A DNA stretch of 64,000 nucleotides from CAZNPA01 sp964575095 (lineage in GTDB: Bacteria; Pseudomonadota; Alphaproteobacteria; Rickettsiales; SXRF01). Of this stretch, positions 26,521 to 34,885 are shown one piece after another; position 1 is the first letter of the stretch, and every line of letters begins with the position of its first letter. The notes under the pieces are model-generated. The model searched no databases. It was not told the DNA's origin and worked only from the letters and a program-made list of their open reading frames with translations. The position numbers and the translations under genes are program-made. The stretch covers positions 24,887 to 88,886 of the forward strand of contig CAZNPA010000008.1 in the NCBI GenBank assembly GCA_964575095.1, given 5' to 3'.

Positions 26521-26559
26521 AGGGGGCGTTTTACTCGGGAAAGCGCCGGTTTGCAAGCA

Positions 26560-27654
26560 TCAGAGGGAGGGATTAAGCCCTTGTTCCGGCGCGATTTGCA
26601 TGCGGCTTTGCCAGTTCTCAGCCAGCGCCGGGGATTGTTTTTGGCTCACTAAAACCAGTTTTTTATGCAGCAAAGAAGCGATCTCCGGCGCGGTTTTCTT
26701 GATCTCCGGCTGGCTGGATAAATAGCCAGCGATATTCTGTACTAGGGCTTCCTGCAATTCAGGATGCTGTGCGGCGATAACCTTAGCGGAAACATCTGCT
26801 AATGCAGAAACTGCGTTATCGGTGGATTTTTCTCTGGCGCCAGCGCCAACATTGTCTTTAGAGGACAATGTGAGCATACTATTTGCAAAAAGATAGCAGG
26901 CAACGGTAAGGAATTTGAACAGATAGCTTTTGTTTTTGGTGTCCTTTCTTGCCCCGAAGTAATCTTTTCTTTCTCCATAGGCGCTGAGTGTTAGGGCCAC
27001 GTTGTTGGCCATATATAATGCGCCAGTTAACCGTAATGGTTTCTCGCGTATCCAATCCATTGCTTGCGCGATAGCGCCATGCGGTGGGTGATCGGAATCC
27101 GATTTTCCTTCAGTAATCAGCAATCCTGCAAGTCCACCGGCAGTCACACATACGCCGGCAACGGCATCCCAAGGTTTGTTCTTTTTCCTTCCAGATTGAA
27201 ATAATTGGGTGCCGCCATAAGCAAACATAAGATTTAAAATTTGTGTTGGATATTTATATAAAAAAGTCGTGATATGCTCGAGCAATCCCCCCGGTTTTAC
27301 CATATCCACTGTGGTAGGAGACTTTGGAATCTCAACGCCCTGCTTTTTGAGATAATCACCCAACCGTCGAATTAGAAGCTTTAATTGTTTGTCGGCGCTG
27401 GGGTTGCCAAATAAAGCGCAAAGTACTCCACCTAAAGCATAAAGCGCACCAGCATTTGCTTCTTTATTTCGTCCGGCCATTCTCCCTGAAACAAATAGCG
27501 AAGCATCGCCTGCTAGATAAGCAAGACCTGAGGCCTTAAGACTAATGTCCCTAAGGTGACTATGGGTTTTTTCTTCGGATTCTTTATCCAAATTTTTTGC
27601 CATAAGCATTACGCACTCTTGTTCATCTTCTACTATACCATTCAAATGTGACAT
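26560..27654 (-). CDS. Hypothetical multi-pass membrane protein, 364 aa
   Basis: I do not recognise this protein. It has about five hydrophobic segments (ALYALGGVLCALFG, TQILNLMFAYGG, VAGVCVTAGGLAGLLI, LTGALYMANNVALTLSA, LFKFLTVACYLFANSML). The N terminus is soluble and acidic, and the C-terminal roughly 90 residues are soluble and helical. Base composition and codon use are clearly AT-richer than the putA and agcS neighbours, which suggests later arrival or relaxed selection. It could be cotranscribed with putA. Confidence 0.65.
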   Translation of the reverse strand: MSHLNGIVEDEQECVMLMAKNLDKESEEKTHSHLRDISLKASGLAYLAGDASLFVSGRMAGRNKEANAGALYALGGVLCALFGNPSADKQLKLLIRRLGDYLKKQGVEIPKSPTTVDMVKPGGLLEHITTFLYKYPTQILNLMFAYGGTQLFQSGRKKNKPWDAVAGVCVTAGGLAGLLITEGKSDSDHPPHGAIAQAMDWIREKPLRLTGALYMANNVALTLSAYGERKDYFGARKDTKNKSYLFKFLTVACYLFANSMLTLSSKDNVGAGAREKSTDNAVSALADVSAKVIAAQHPELQEALVQNIAGYLSSQPEIKKTAPEIASLLHKKLVLVSQKQSPALAENWQSRMQIAPEQGLNPSL

Positions 27655-27716
27655 TTTTATGGCGATGGCTGAAATATAAGTGTATATAAAACAAAACCTT
27701 ATAAAAGGAGCCGGTT

Positions 27717-29114
27717 ATGGAGCCCTCTAACATCTCTGGATTTGAGCATTATTTCGGGGTGGTGACCGATGCCATGGCGTCGGTGCTGTTTTTCAACATC
27801 GGCGGGTTTCCGTTCATTGTGTTGTGGCTTACGGTGGCGGCGGTGTTTTTCACCGTCTATCTGCGCGGCGTCAATTTCCGGCTGCTCCGGCACGCGCTCC
27901 AGGTCGCCATGGGCAAGTTCGATAAAAAGGGCGAGGCGGGAGAGATCAGCTGCTTCCAGGCGCTGATGTCGGCGCTGGCTGCCACCGTCGGCCTTGGCTC
28001 CATCGCCGGCATCTCGGTCGGTGTCGCCATCGGCGGGCCGGGCGCGGTGTTCTGGATCGTTGCCGCCGGCTTGCTCGGCATGGCCACCAAATTCGCCGAG
28101 GTCACGCTCTCCATGTGCTACCGTAAAATTGATGCCGACGGTAAAGTGTTCGGCGGGCCGTTCCAATATATCGAGCGCGGGCTGCAGGACATCGGCAAGC
28201 CCGGCCTGGGCCGCGCGCTGGCGCTGCTCTTTGCCGTATTCTGCTTAGGGGGCGCGCTGGGCGGCGGCAACATGTTCCAGTCCAACCAGGCGGTCAAGAT
28301 CATGACGCAAACCTTCGCGCCGCTTGCCGATTTAGGCTGGCTTCTGGCGCTTATATTCGCCGGCTTCGTGCTGGTCGTGCTTTTGGGCAGCATCAAGCGC
28401 ATCGCCAAGGTCGCCGACGTCATCGTGCCGATGAAGGGTTTTCTCTATCTCGCCTGCGCCGTCGTCATCGTCGCCGCCAATATCGATAAGCTGCCGGCGG
28501 CGCTGTCGCTCATCGTCAGCAACGCCTTTACCGGCGCTGCCGCCACCGGCGGATTTATCGGCATGATCAGCGTCGCTTTCAAGCGCGCCAGCTTCGCCAA
28601 CGAAGCGGGCCTGGGCTCGGCGCCCATCGCGCACGCCACCGGCCGCACGCAGGAACCGGTGCGCGAAGGCGCGATTGCGTTGCTTGAGCCGTTATTCGCC
28701 GCCATCATCGCGCTCCTAACCGGCCTCATCGTCGTCGTCACCGGCGCCTATGACGGCGCCACCGCCGAGCAGGGAGTGATGATCGCCAGCCACGCCTTCG
28801 GCACGGTCGCGCCGTGGTTCCCGATGCTTTTGGCGCTCAACGTATTGGTCTTCGCCTATTCGACCACCATCGGCTGGAGCTATTACGGCGAGATCGCCTG
28901 GTCGTACCTGTTCGGGCGCAAGGCGATAAAACTGTATTATCTGGTGTTCTGCACGGCGACGTTTTTAGGCGGTATCGTGCATTTTGGCGTCGTGCTCGAT
29001 TTCTCCGACCTGCTGATTCTAGGAATGTCGTTTCCGAACTTAATCGTGGTTTACCTGCTGCGCGGCCGCATCAGGAGCGAGATGGACGCTTATATTAAAA
29101 AGCACGCGCTTTAG
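27717..29114 (+). CDS. Alanine/glycine:cation symporter (AGCS family)
   Basis: The 465-residue inner-membrane protein has about ten helices. It carries AGCS-type segments: PFIVLWLTVAAVFFTVYLRGVNF near the N terminus, the GLGSIAGISVGVAIGGPGAVFW helix, and SFANEAGLGSAPIAHATGRT. The family imports alanine or glycine with Na+ or H+. AAAGGAG lies about 7 bases before the ATG. Its end overlaps hemJ by 4 bases, tail to tail. I saw no glycine riboswitch in the 62-base upstream gap. Confidence 0.92.
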   Translation: MEPSNISGFEHYFGVVTDAMASVLFFNIGGFPFIVLWLTVAAVFFTVYLRGVNFRLLRHALQVAMGKFDKKGEAGEISCFQALMSALAATVGLGSIAGISVGVAIGGPGAVFWIVAAGLLGMATKFAEVTLSMCYRKIDADGKVFGGPFQYIERGLQDIGKPGLGRALALLFAVFCLGGALGGGNMFQSNQAVKIMTQTFAPLADLGWLLALIFAGFVLVVLLGSIKRIAKVADVIVPMKGFLYLACAVVIVAANIDKLPAALSLIVSNAFTGAAATGGFIGMISVAFKRASFANEAGLGSAPIAHATGRTQEPVREGAIALLEPLFAAIIALLTGLIVVVTGAYDGATAEQGVMIASHAFGTVAPWFPMLLALNVLVFAYSTTIGWSYYGEIAWSYLFGRKAIKLYYLVFCTATFLGGIVHFGVVLDFSDLLILGMSFPNLIVVYLLRGRIRSEMDAYIKKHAL

Positions 29115-29551
29115 AACGGCTTGAAAACGACCAGCAATACGATGCCGACCAGGAGCACGGCCGGCACTTCGTTGAAGAGGCGGAAAAACCTCTCGGATTT
29201 TTTATTTTCGCCGCGTGCGAAGGCCTTGCGGTAGCGCGACATCATGGCGTGGGCGACCTGCATCGCCATCACCAACCCCAGCTTGGCATGCAGCCAGCCG
29301 CCGTTGGCGGGGTCGAAGGCGTTGACAGTAAAGGCCAGCCACAGCCCCAATATCCAGGTCGCGATCATCGCCGGATTGATGATGAGGCGAAGGAGCTTCT
29401 TCTCCATTTCCTGAAACATCTTATCGGTCTCGCTGCCGACAGCCACGCGCGTGTGATACACAAACAGCCGCGGCAGGTAGAGCATCCCCGCCATCCAGGA
29501 AATCACGGCGATGAGATGCAGGGCTTTCAGCCAGTGGTAGGTCAGATCCAT
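29111..29551 (-). CDS. hemJ: Protoporphyrinogen oxidase HemJ
   Basis: HemJ is the membrane protoporphyrinogen IX oxidase found in most alphaproteobacteria. The 146-residue protein has four helices and the motifs YHWLKALHLIAVISWMAG (conserved His) and LHAKLGLVMAMQVAHAMMSRY. The start at 29551 (MDLTYHWLK) overlaps the hemH 3' end by 10 bases, so it is probably coupled. It is the last gene of the hemE-hemH-hemJ unit. Confidence 0.93.
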   Translation of the reverse strand: MDLTYHWLKALHLIAVISWMAGMLYLPRLFVYHTRVAVGSETDKMFQEMEKKLLRLIINPAMIATWILGLWLAFTVNAFDPANGGWLHAKLGLVMAMQVAHAMMSRYRKAFARGENKKSERFFRLFNEVPAVLLVGIVLLVVFKPF

Positions 29552-30585
29552 TGTTCTTCCTCGCGCAGGCAGGCGCATTTTTCAAAATTGCGCGGGCAGA
29601 GTATGCCACCGGTCGAGGAATGGGTGCCCTCTTCCTTGCCGACGGTCGTGCATAGGTTGGCCAGCGCCTCAATGAAAAGCGGGTCGGCGGAAAGCGTCGG
29701 CACACGCCAGTAACCACTTACACCCTGTGCGTCGGCCAATTGGCGGTACTCGATATCAAGCTCGACCAGCGTCTCCGAATGTTCGGAAACAAAACTGACC
29801 GGAACAACCACTACCGGAACTTTGTCCTGACCGGCGCGCAAGATTTCCTCTTCGGCCGAAGGCGCGAGCCACTCAAGCGGGCCGACGCGGCTCTGGTAAC
29901 AGACGGTGTAATCCAGCGCATCAATCGCCAGCACTTTGACGATGGCGGCCACCGTTTCTTTTATCTGCCACGGATAGGGATCGCCGTCGTTGGCGATGCG
30001 CTCGGGCAGACCGTGCGCGGTGAAGAGCACGCGCGGCTTTCCGGCTTCGGACGCTTTCCAATACACGTCTTTTATCAATCGGGCGTGCGCGGCGATGAAA
30101 TGATTATCGGTGGGATAGCAGCAAATTTTTGTGACGGGCGCCGTAAGCCCGGCGCCTTTGGCCGAAACATCCCAGGCATCGAAAGAAGAGGCGGTGGTGG
30201 TGGTGGAAAATTGCGGATAGAGCGGCAGCAGAATCACACGGTCAGGCGCGTAGGCATTGACGTTTTTGGCGACGATATCGCTCATCGGGTTCCAGTAGCG
30301 CATGGACACGAACACTTTGTGCTCGCCTTTTTCCTTTAGCATTTCTTCCAGTGCTTTTGCCTGTGCCTGTGTTCCCTCCAGTATCGGCGATCGGCCGCCG
30401 ATCTGCTGATAAATGGCGCGCGCCTTGGGCGCGCGAGCGCGGGCGATGACCCATGCCAGCGGCTTTCTTAAGAACGCCGGCAGGCGGATAATCGCCGGGT
30501 CGCTAAAAAGATTATTGAGGAACGGCCGAACGGCTTCCAGATTATCCGGCCCCCCGAGATTAAATAAAACGACAGCTGTTTTCAT
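29542..30585 (-). CDS. hemH: Ferrochelatase
   Basis: HemH inserts Fe2+ into protoporphyrin IX, the last step of haem synthesis. The 347-residue protein has the N-terminal VVLFNLGGPDNLEAVRPFL, the GGRSPILEGT segment, the metal-site motif FTAHGLPERI and the C-terminal VVPVSFVSEHSETLVELD. It lies between hemE (4-base overlap) and hemJ (10-base overlap), so one operon makes the last haem enzymes. Confidence 0.96.
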   Translation of the reverse strand: MKTAVVLFNLGGPDNLEAVRPFLNNLFSDPAIIRLPAFLRKPLAWVIARARAPKARAIYQQIGGRSPILEGTQAQAKALEEMLKEKGEHKVFVSMRYWNPMSDIVAKNVNAYAPDRVILLPLYPQFSTTTTASSFDAWDVSAKGAGLTAPVTKICCYPTDNHFIAAHARLIKDVYWKASEAGKPRVLFTAHGLPERIANDGDPYPWQIKETVAAIVKVLAIDALDYTVCYQSRVGPLEWLAPSAEEEILRAGQDKVPVVVVPVSFVSEHSETLVELDIEYRQLADAQGVSGYWRVPTLSADPLFIEALANLCTTVGKEEGTHSSTGGILCPRNFEKCACLREEEQWI

Positions 30586-31616
30586 GATGACCGCTTTAAG
30601 AATTCAGATAACGCCTGCATATGCTCTACCGGCGTCGGCGGCAAAATACCATGCCTTAGGTTAAAGACAAAAGGTTTGTCCAGTGTTGAGAGAATTTCTT
30701 TTGCCTCGGCGAGCATCCCGGCTTTGTCCTCCGCCAGCAGGGCGTTGCTCAATGCGCCCTGCACCACACATAGGGGCTGCAGGTGTTTTTTCACCCAGAT
30801 GAGGGATACGCTGTTATCGAAACTCACGACATCGACGCCGGTTTCTTTGGCGTAAGCCGCGAATTTTTCTCCCGATTGGCGCGGAAAGCCTATAATCGGA
30901 ACCTCGGGATGTTTTTCCTTGATCGCGGCAACGATACGGCGCGTGGGCGCGATGATATAATCCTGATATTGCCGGTCGCTGGCCATCCCTGCCCAGGAAT
31001 CGAAGATCTGTATGATTTCAGCGCCGGCCTCTATCTGGTTGAGCAGATGCTCAATAACCGCATGTTCCAGCACCTCTATCAGGCTTGAAAAAAACTTTTC
31101 ATCGGCGGCGGCCAGCGCGGTTACGGCGGCAAAATCCTTACTGCTTTTACCTTCGATAACGTAACAGGCGAGCGTCCACGGCGCTCCGGCAAACCCGATT
31201 AATGCCGTTTCTTCCGGCAATGATTTTCTGGTAAGTCGTAACGCTTCATATACCGGCGTCAGTTTGGCTGTTATCTTCGAGACGCCCAGCGTTGCCAATG
31301 CTTGTGTATTCCTTAGGGGTGTGAGCACCGGGCCGATGCTTTCCTCGAAGCGTACGTCCACCCCCAGCGCATGTGGAACGACGAGAATGTCGGAGAAGAT
31401 GATGGCGCCGTCCATGCCGAAGCGGCGGATGGGTTGCAGCGTGACTTCACAGGCAAGCTCCGGTGAATAGCAAAACCGGAGAAAATCTTTTTGTTTCTCA
31501 CGAATCCGGCGATACTCGGGTAGGTACCTGCCGGCCTGACGCATGAACCAGAACGGTACCCGGTCAGTTTCTTTTCCCTGACAGGCAAGAATGAGACGCT
31601 TCTTACTACACTTCAT
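30582..31616 (-). CDS. hemE: Uroporphyrinogen decarboxylase
   Basis: HemE decarboxylates uroporphyrinogen III to coproporphyrinogen III. The 344-residue protein has the signature RVPFWFMRQAGRYLPEYR close to the N terminus, the FAGAPWTLACYVIEG region, and FDSWAGMASDRQY. hemE borders the replication origin in many alphaproteobacteria (for example Caulobacter), and here the AT-rich gap upstream fits that. It leads the haem operon transcribed away from the gap. Confidence 0.97.
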   Translation of the reverse strand: MKCSKKRLILACQGKETDRVPFWFMRQAGRYLPEYRRIREKQKDFLRFCYSPELACEVTLQPIRRFGMDGAIIFSDILVVPHALGVDVRFEESIGPVLTPLRNTQALATLGVSKITAKLTPVYEALRLTRKSLPEETALIGFAGAPWTLACYVIEGKSSKDFAAVTALAAADEKFFSSLIEVLEHAVIEHLLNQIEAGAEIIQIFDSWAGMASDRQYQDYIIAPTRRIVAAIKEKHPEVPIIGFPRQSGEKFAAYAKETGVDVVSFDNSVSLIWVKKHLQPLCVVQGALSNALLAEDKAGMLAEAKEILSTLDKPFVFNLRHGILPPTPVEHMQALSEFLKRSS

Positions 31617-31714
31617 TCTTTATATATAAATAAGGTAGTAGTAGTTGAAAGCGGTATATTGAGGGTGGATTTTTATCCCGGGAGATAAGCACAGAAACAC
31701 AGGAGAGAAATTTT

Positions 31715-31723
31715 TGTGAATAA
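31715..31723 (-). promoter_or_regulatory. DnaA box TTATTCACA
   Basis: Reads TGTGAATAA on the plus strand, an exact fit to TTATNCACA on the minus strand. It sits at the left edge of the AT-rich unwinding stretch. Confidence 0.75.
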
Positions 31724-31905
31724 CAGATGTATTAAATATATAGTATGTTGAATAATATGATTAATTATAAAATATGAATTATGGGTATTTTTATTATTTT
31801 ATCACTCGCCCACAACGCAAGAAAAAAATATTCACCTGTGGACGGATATGTGGAACCGGTTCATAAATATTTGGACACAAAACCGCACAGCTTTTACAAC
31901 GGCAC

Positions 31906-31925
31906 TTATACAAATGTTATTCACA
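31906..31925 (+). promoter_or_regulatory. DnaA boxes right of the AT-rich stretch
   Basis: TTATTCACA at 31917-31925 fits the consensus exactly, and TTATACAAA at 31906-31914 differs at one position. A further partial box (ATATTCACC, 7/9) lies at 31828-31836. The strong box ends 10 bases before the ppsR start codon, so DnaA could also affect ppsR. Confidence 0.7.
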
Positions 31926-31935
31926 TGAGCGCCGC

Positions 31936-32760
31936 ATGAAAAAATTCAGCCTGCATCTGGTGTCCGATTCGACGGGAGAAACCGTAGGCGGGGTGGCGAG
32001 AGCGGCGCTGGCGCAATTCGATAACATCGAACCGGAAGAATTCACCTGGACGCTGGTAAGAAGTGACGCGCAAATCGAAAGGGTCATCGACGGCATTCGC
32101 CAGAATCCGGGCGTGGTTATGTATACGCTGGTCGATAACGCCCTGCGCGACAAACTTAAAATGGAATGTGCGCGGCGCGGCCTGCCGTGCATTGCCGTGA
32201 TCGCCAACGTCGTCAACGAGCTTTCCTCCTATCTCGGTCAGGAGACGCACGCGTTGCCCGGGAAACAGCATGCGCTTGACGAAGAATATTTCCTGCGCGT
32301 CGACGCCGTCAATTACGCGTTGGCGCACGATGACGGCCAGGCGCACTGGGAGCTGGGCGACGCCGACATCGTGCTGGTCGGCGTGTCGCGCACGTCCAAA
32401 TCCCCCACCTGCATGTATCTGGCTTATAAGGGCTACAAAACGGCCAACGTGCCGTTCGTGCTCGATTGCCCGTTGCCGACAACGCTGACGGAAATCAAAA
32501 AACCGCTGATCGTCGGGCTTATCATCGGCACCGACCGGCTGCAGCAGATACGGAAAACGCGGCTGCAATCGCTCAACACCGAAAAAGACACCAACTATGT
32601 CGATCCCGATCAGCTGCAGCGAGAGATCGCCGAATCGCGCAAGCTGTTCAACCAGCATAAATGGCCGGTGATCGACGTTACCAAGCGCTCGGTCGAAGAA
32701 ACGGCGGCGACGATCCTGCAGCATCTCAAAAAACACCAGGATAAGCAGGATGGCGCCTAA
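31936..32760 (+). CDS. ppsR: Pyruvate,phosphate dikinase / PEP synthase regulatory protein (DUF299)
   Basis: The family phosphorylates PPDK or PEP synthase with ADP and removes the phosphate with Pi, switching gluconeogenic flux. The 274-residue protein has HLVSDSTGETVGGVARAALAQF near the start and the P-loop GVSRTSKSPT (149-158), both hallmarks. It is the gene next to the origin, named RP001-like in early alphaproteobacterial origin studies. Its end overlaps aroE by 11 bases. Whether the target here is PPDK or PpsA cannot be told. Confidence 0.92.
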   Translation: MKKFSLHLVSDSTGETVGGVARAALAQFDNIEPEEFTWTLVRSDAQIERVIDGIRQNPGVVMYTLVDNALRDKLKMECARRGLPCIAVIANVVNELSSYLGQETHALPGKQHALDEEYFLRVDAVNYALAHDDGQAHWELGDADIVLVGVSRTSKSPTCMYLAYKGYKTANVPFVLDCPLPTTLTEIKKPLIVGLIIGTDRLQQIRKTRLQSLNTEKDTNYVDPDQLQREIAESRKLFNQHKWPVIDVTKRSVEETAATILQHLKKHQDKQDGA

Positions 32761-33574
32761 AGCCGGGATCATCGGCTGGCCGGTAGCGCACAGCCTGTCG
32801 CCCAGACTGCACCGCTATTGGCTGGATGCGTATAACATTCCCGGCGAATATGTAATGCTGCCGGCCGAGCCGAAAGATCTGGCAAAAACCATGGCGTCAT
32901 TACCGACGCAGGGCTTTTGCGGTGCCAATATCACCGTGCCGCATAAAGAAACGGTGATGAAGCTGTTGGATGAGACGGATGAAACCGCGCGCGCCATCGG
33001 CGCCGTCAATACGGTCATTATCAAAGGCGGAACATTGCGAGGCACCAATACCGATGCGTATGGTTTTGTCGAAAGTTTGCGGCAGGGCGGCGGGCTTGGC
33101 GTCAGGGGCAAGGCGGTGGTGCTGGGCGCGGGCGGTGCTGCGAAGGCCGTATGCAAGGCGCTTAGCGACGAGAATTTCTCCGGCGTTATCGTTGTATGCC
33201 GGTCGCCGGAAAAGGGATTCGGGATTCGTGATTCAGGATTCGGTAAGAAGAAAAATATAGCAATTAAAGCATGGGAAGAGCGCAATACCGTTCTTGCCGG
33301 CGCCGATTTGCTGGTAAACGCCACCAGTCTGGGCATGCAGGGCAAAGAGGCGTTGGATATAGATTTAGCATTATTGCCGACATCGGCGACGGTGATGGAT
33401 CTGGTCTATGCGCCGCTTATCACGCCGCTCCTGGTGCAGGCGCAAAAGCGCGGCCATAATGTCATCGACGGGTTGAATATGCTGATTCATCAGGCAGTGC
33501 CGGCGTTCGAGGCGTGGTTCGGAGTGCGGCCGCAGGCGGATAAAGAAACAAGGGAACATTTGCTCCATGGGTAA
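32750..33574 (+). CDS. aroE: Shikimate dehydrogenase (NADP+), carrying a heptamer element
   Basis: AroE reduces 3-dehydroshikimate in aromatic synthesis. The 274-residue protein has GWPVAHSLSPRLH (substrate SLS), catalytic Lys in VPHKETV, NTDAYGF, the NADP loop GAGGAAKAV, NATSLGM and the terminus DGLNMLIHQAVPAFEAWFG. Between VVCRSPEK and AWEER, where the NADP-binding strands continue, residues about 154-172 are the translated repeat (GFGIRDSGFGKKK). Length and catalytic motifs are normal, so the repeat replaced rather than extended the segment. It overlaps coaE by 8 bases. Confidence 0.94.
   Translation: MAPKAGIIGWPVAHSLSPRLHRYWLDAYNIPGEYVMLPAEPKDLAKTMASLPTQGFCGANITVPHKETVMKLLDETDETARAIGAVNTVIIKGGTLRGTNTDAYGFVESLRQGGGLGVRGKAVVLGAGGAAKAVCKALSDENFSGVIVVCRSPEKGFGIRDSGFGKKKNIAIKAWEERNTVLAGADLLVNATSLGMQGKEALDIDLALLPTSATVMDLVYAPLITPLLVQAQKRGHNVIDGLNMLIHQAVPAFEAWFGVRPQADKETREHLLHG
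33214..33260. repeat. Heptamer element, copy 3 (inside aroE, one arm only)
   Basis: Four degenerate tandem heptamers (GGGATTC GGGATTC GTGATTC AGGATTC) are followed by GGTAAGAAGAAAAATATAG. I see no inverted right arm, so this copy looks half-size or decayed. It is read in the same frame as copies 1 (minus strand) and 2. Confidence 0.8.
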
Positions 33575-34169
33575 GCGCACATTGGTCATCGGCCTGACCG
33601 GCAGCATCGGCATGGGGAAAACCGTGCTGGCCAAGCAGCTGGAGTCTCTGGGCGCCAAGGTTTGCCATGCCGACGATATCGTGCACCGGTTGCTCGCTAA
33701 AGGCGGTGCGGCAGTAGAGGAGGTGCGACAGCATTTCCCGTCGGCTGTCCAAGGCGATGCGGTTGATCGTGCGGCGTTGGGGAAAATCGTATTTAGCGAC
33801 GGCGCGAAGCTAAAGATTTTGGAGCAAATAGTGCACCCCAAGGTGGCGGAGGAAGAAAATCGGTTTATTGCCGAACAAAAACAGGCGGGCGCAACGCTCA
33901 TCGTGCTCGACATCCCGTTGTTATTTGAAACACAGGCGGAGAAACGCTGTGACGCGGTGATAGTTGCCAGCGCTCCGCATTTTATCCAGCGGGCGCGGGT
34001 GATGAAGCGTCCGGGTATGACGCAGGAAAAATTCGCACGTATCCTGAAAAACCAGATGCCTGACAGCGAAAAACGCCGCCGCACGACTTTTGTCGTGCAA
34101 ACGGGCCTGGGGCGGGCGTATAGTCTGCACCGGCTTAAAAAAATATTAACGGCGTGCTATGCAACGTGA
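33567..34169 (+). CDS. coaE: Dephospho-CoA kinase
   Basis: CoaE phosphorylates dephospho-CoA, the last step of CoA synthesis. The 200-residue protein has the P-loop GSIGMGKT (12-19), the CHADDIVHRLLAKGG segment, and LIVLDIPLLFETQAEKRCD. It overlaps aroE and dnaQ at its ends (8 and 11 bases), so the ppsR-aroE-coaE-dnaQ genes form one tightly coupled operon leading away from the origin. Confidence 0.94.
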   Translation: MGKRTLVIGLTGSIGMGKTVLAKQLESLGAKVCHADDIVHRLLAKGGAAVEEVRQHFPSAVQGDAVDRAALGKIVFSDGAKLKILEQIVHPKVAEEENRFIAEQKQAGATLIVLDIPLLFETQAEKRCDAVIVASAPHFIQRARVMKRPGMTQEKFARILKNQMPDSEKRRRTTFVVQTGLGRAYSLHRLKKILTACYAT

Positions 34170-34839
34170 AATCATCCTCGATACGGAAACGACCGGCGTC
34201 GACCCCGGCAGCGGCCACCGCATCGTTGAGATCGGCTGTCTGGAGATCATCGGCGGCGCCAGAAGCGGCGAGTTTTTTCATACTTACTTGAATCCCGAAC
34301 GCGACATGCCGGTCGAAGCCGAGCGCGTACACGGTCTGACCGAAAAATTCCTGAGCGACAAGCCGCTCTTTGCCGAAAAAGTCGAAGAGTTCCTGGAGTT
34401 TATTGGCGAAGCGGCGCTCGTCATTCACAATGCCGCGTTCGATCTGAAATTCATCAACGCCGAGCTGGTGCGGCTGGGGTTCCCTCCCGTCCCGTTTTCG
34501 CGCGCAGTGGACACTCTTATGATTGCCCGCAAGAAATTCCCCGGGTCGCCGGCAAGCCTGGACGCGCTGTGCAAGCGGTTCAACATTGATGCCACAGCAC
34601 GCACGAAGCACGGCGCGCTGCTTGATGCGGAGCTTTTGGCCGAGGTCTATGTCGAGCTTTCGGGTGGCAGGCAAGTCGCTTTATCGCTTGGCCCAAATCG
34701 CGTTGCGGAAGTCGTGCAAGGTGCGGCGATGGAGAAAGCCGCGCTCGCTGCGCGCGAATTCCCCATTCCCCCGGGAGAGCTCGAAGCGCACGCGCGCATG
34801 TTGGCCAAACTTAAAAACCCGCTGTGGGAAGAGCAATAA
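34159..34839 (+). CDS. dnaQ: DNA polymerase III epsilon subunit (proofreading exonuclease)
   Basis: The 226-residue DEDDh exonuclease has Exo I LDTETTG (6-12), Exo II HNAAFDLKFINAEL, and Exo III with His in TKHGALLDAELLAEVY. Epsilon removes misincorporated bases during replication. The C-terminal tail after the exonuclease, which contacts the alpha subunit, is present. The operon ends here at a strong terminator. Confidence 0.95.
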   Translation: MQREIILDTETTGVDPGSGHRIVEIGCLEIIGGARSGEFFHTYLNPERDMPVEAERVHGLTEKFLSDKPLFAEKVEEFLEFIGEAALVIHNAAFDLKFINAELVRLGFPPVPFSRAVDTLMIARKKFPGSPASLDALCKRFNIDATARTKHGALLDAELLAEVYVELSGGRQVALSLGPNRVAEVVQGAAMEKAALAAREFPIPPGELEAHARMLAKLKNPLWEEQ

Positions 34840-34866
34840 AAAAGGGCTCCCGAAGGAGCCCTTTTC
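34840..34866. terminator. Bidirectional rho-independent terminator
   Basis: AAAAGGGCTCC (34840-34850), loop CGAA, and GGAGCCCTTTTC form an 11-bp stem flanked by A-run and T-run. It ends dnaQ on the plus strand and the OmpA-family gene on the minus strand. Confidence 0.92.
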
Positions 34867-34885
34867 GTTTAGTATCGAATCTAGC

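Larger units (their letters stand above)
31617..31935. other. oriC: Probable chromosomal replication origin (oriC)
   Basis: This 319-base gap lies between hemE and ppsR, the position of the origin in Caulobacter and Rickettsia. The stretch 31721-31800 has only about 11 G/C in 80 bases, a good unwinding element in an otherwise GC-rich region. It is bounded by perfect TTATTCACA DnaA boxes in opposite orientation (31715-31723 minus, 31917-31925 plus), with weaker boxes between. The flanking genes point away on both sides. I found no TTAA-N7-TTAA CtrA site. Confidence 0.8.

Noticed and set aside
26565..26580. A further heptamer copy at GGGAGGGATTAAG
   Set aside because: Only one partial unit, no tandem repeat or inverted arm.
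27655..27716. Glycine riboswitch upstream of the AGCS symporter
   Set aside because: Only 62 AT-rich bases with no aptamer features.
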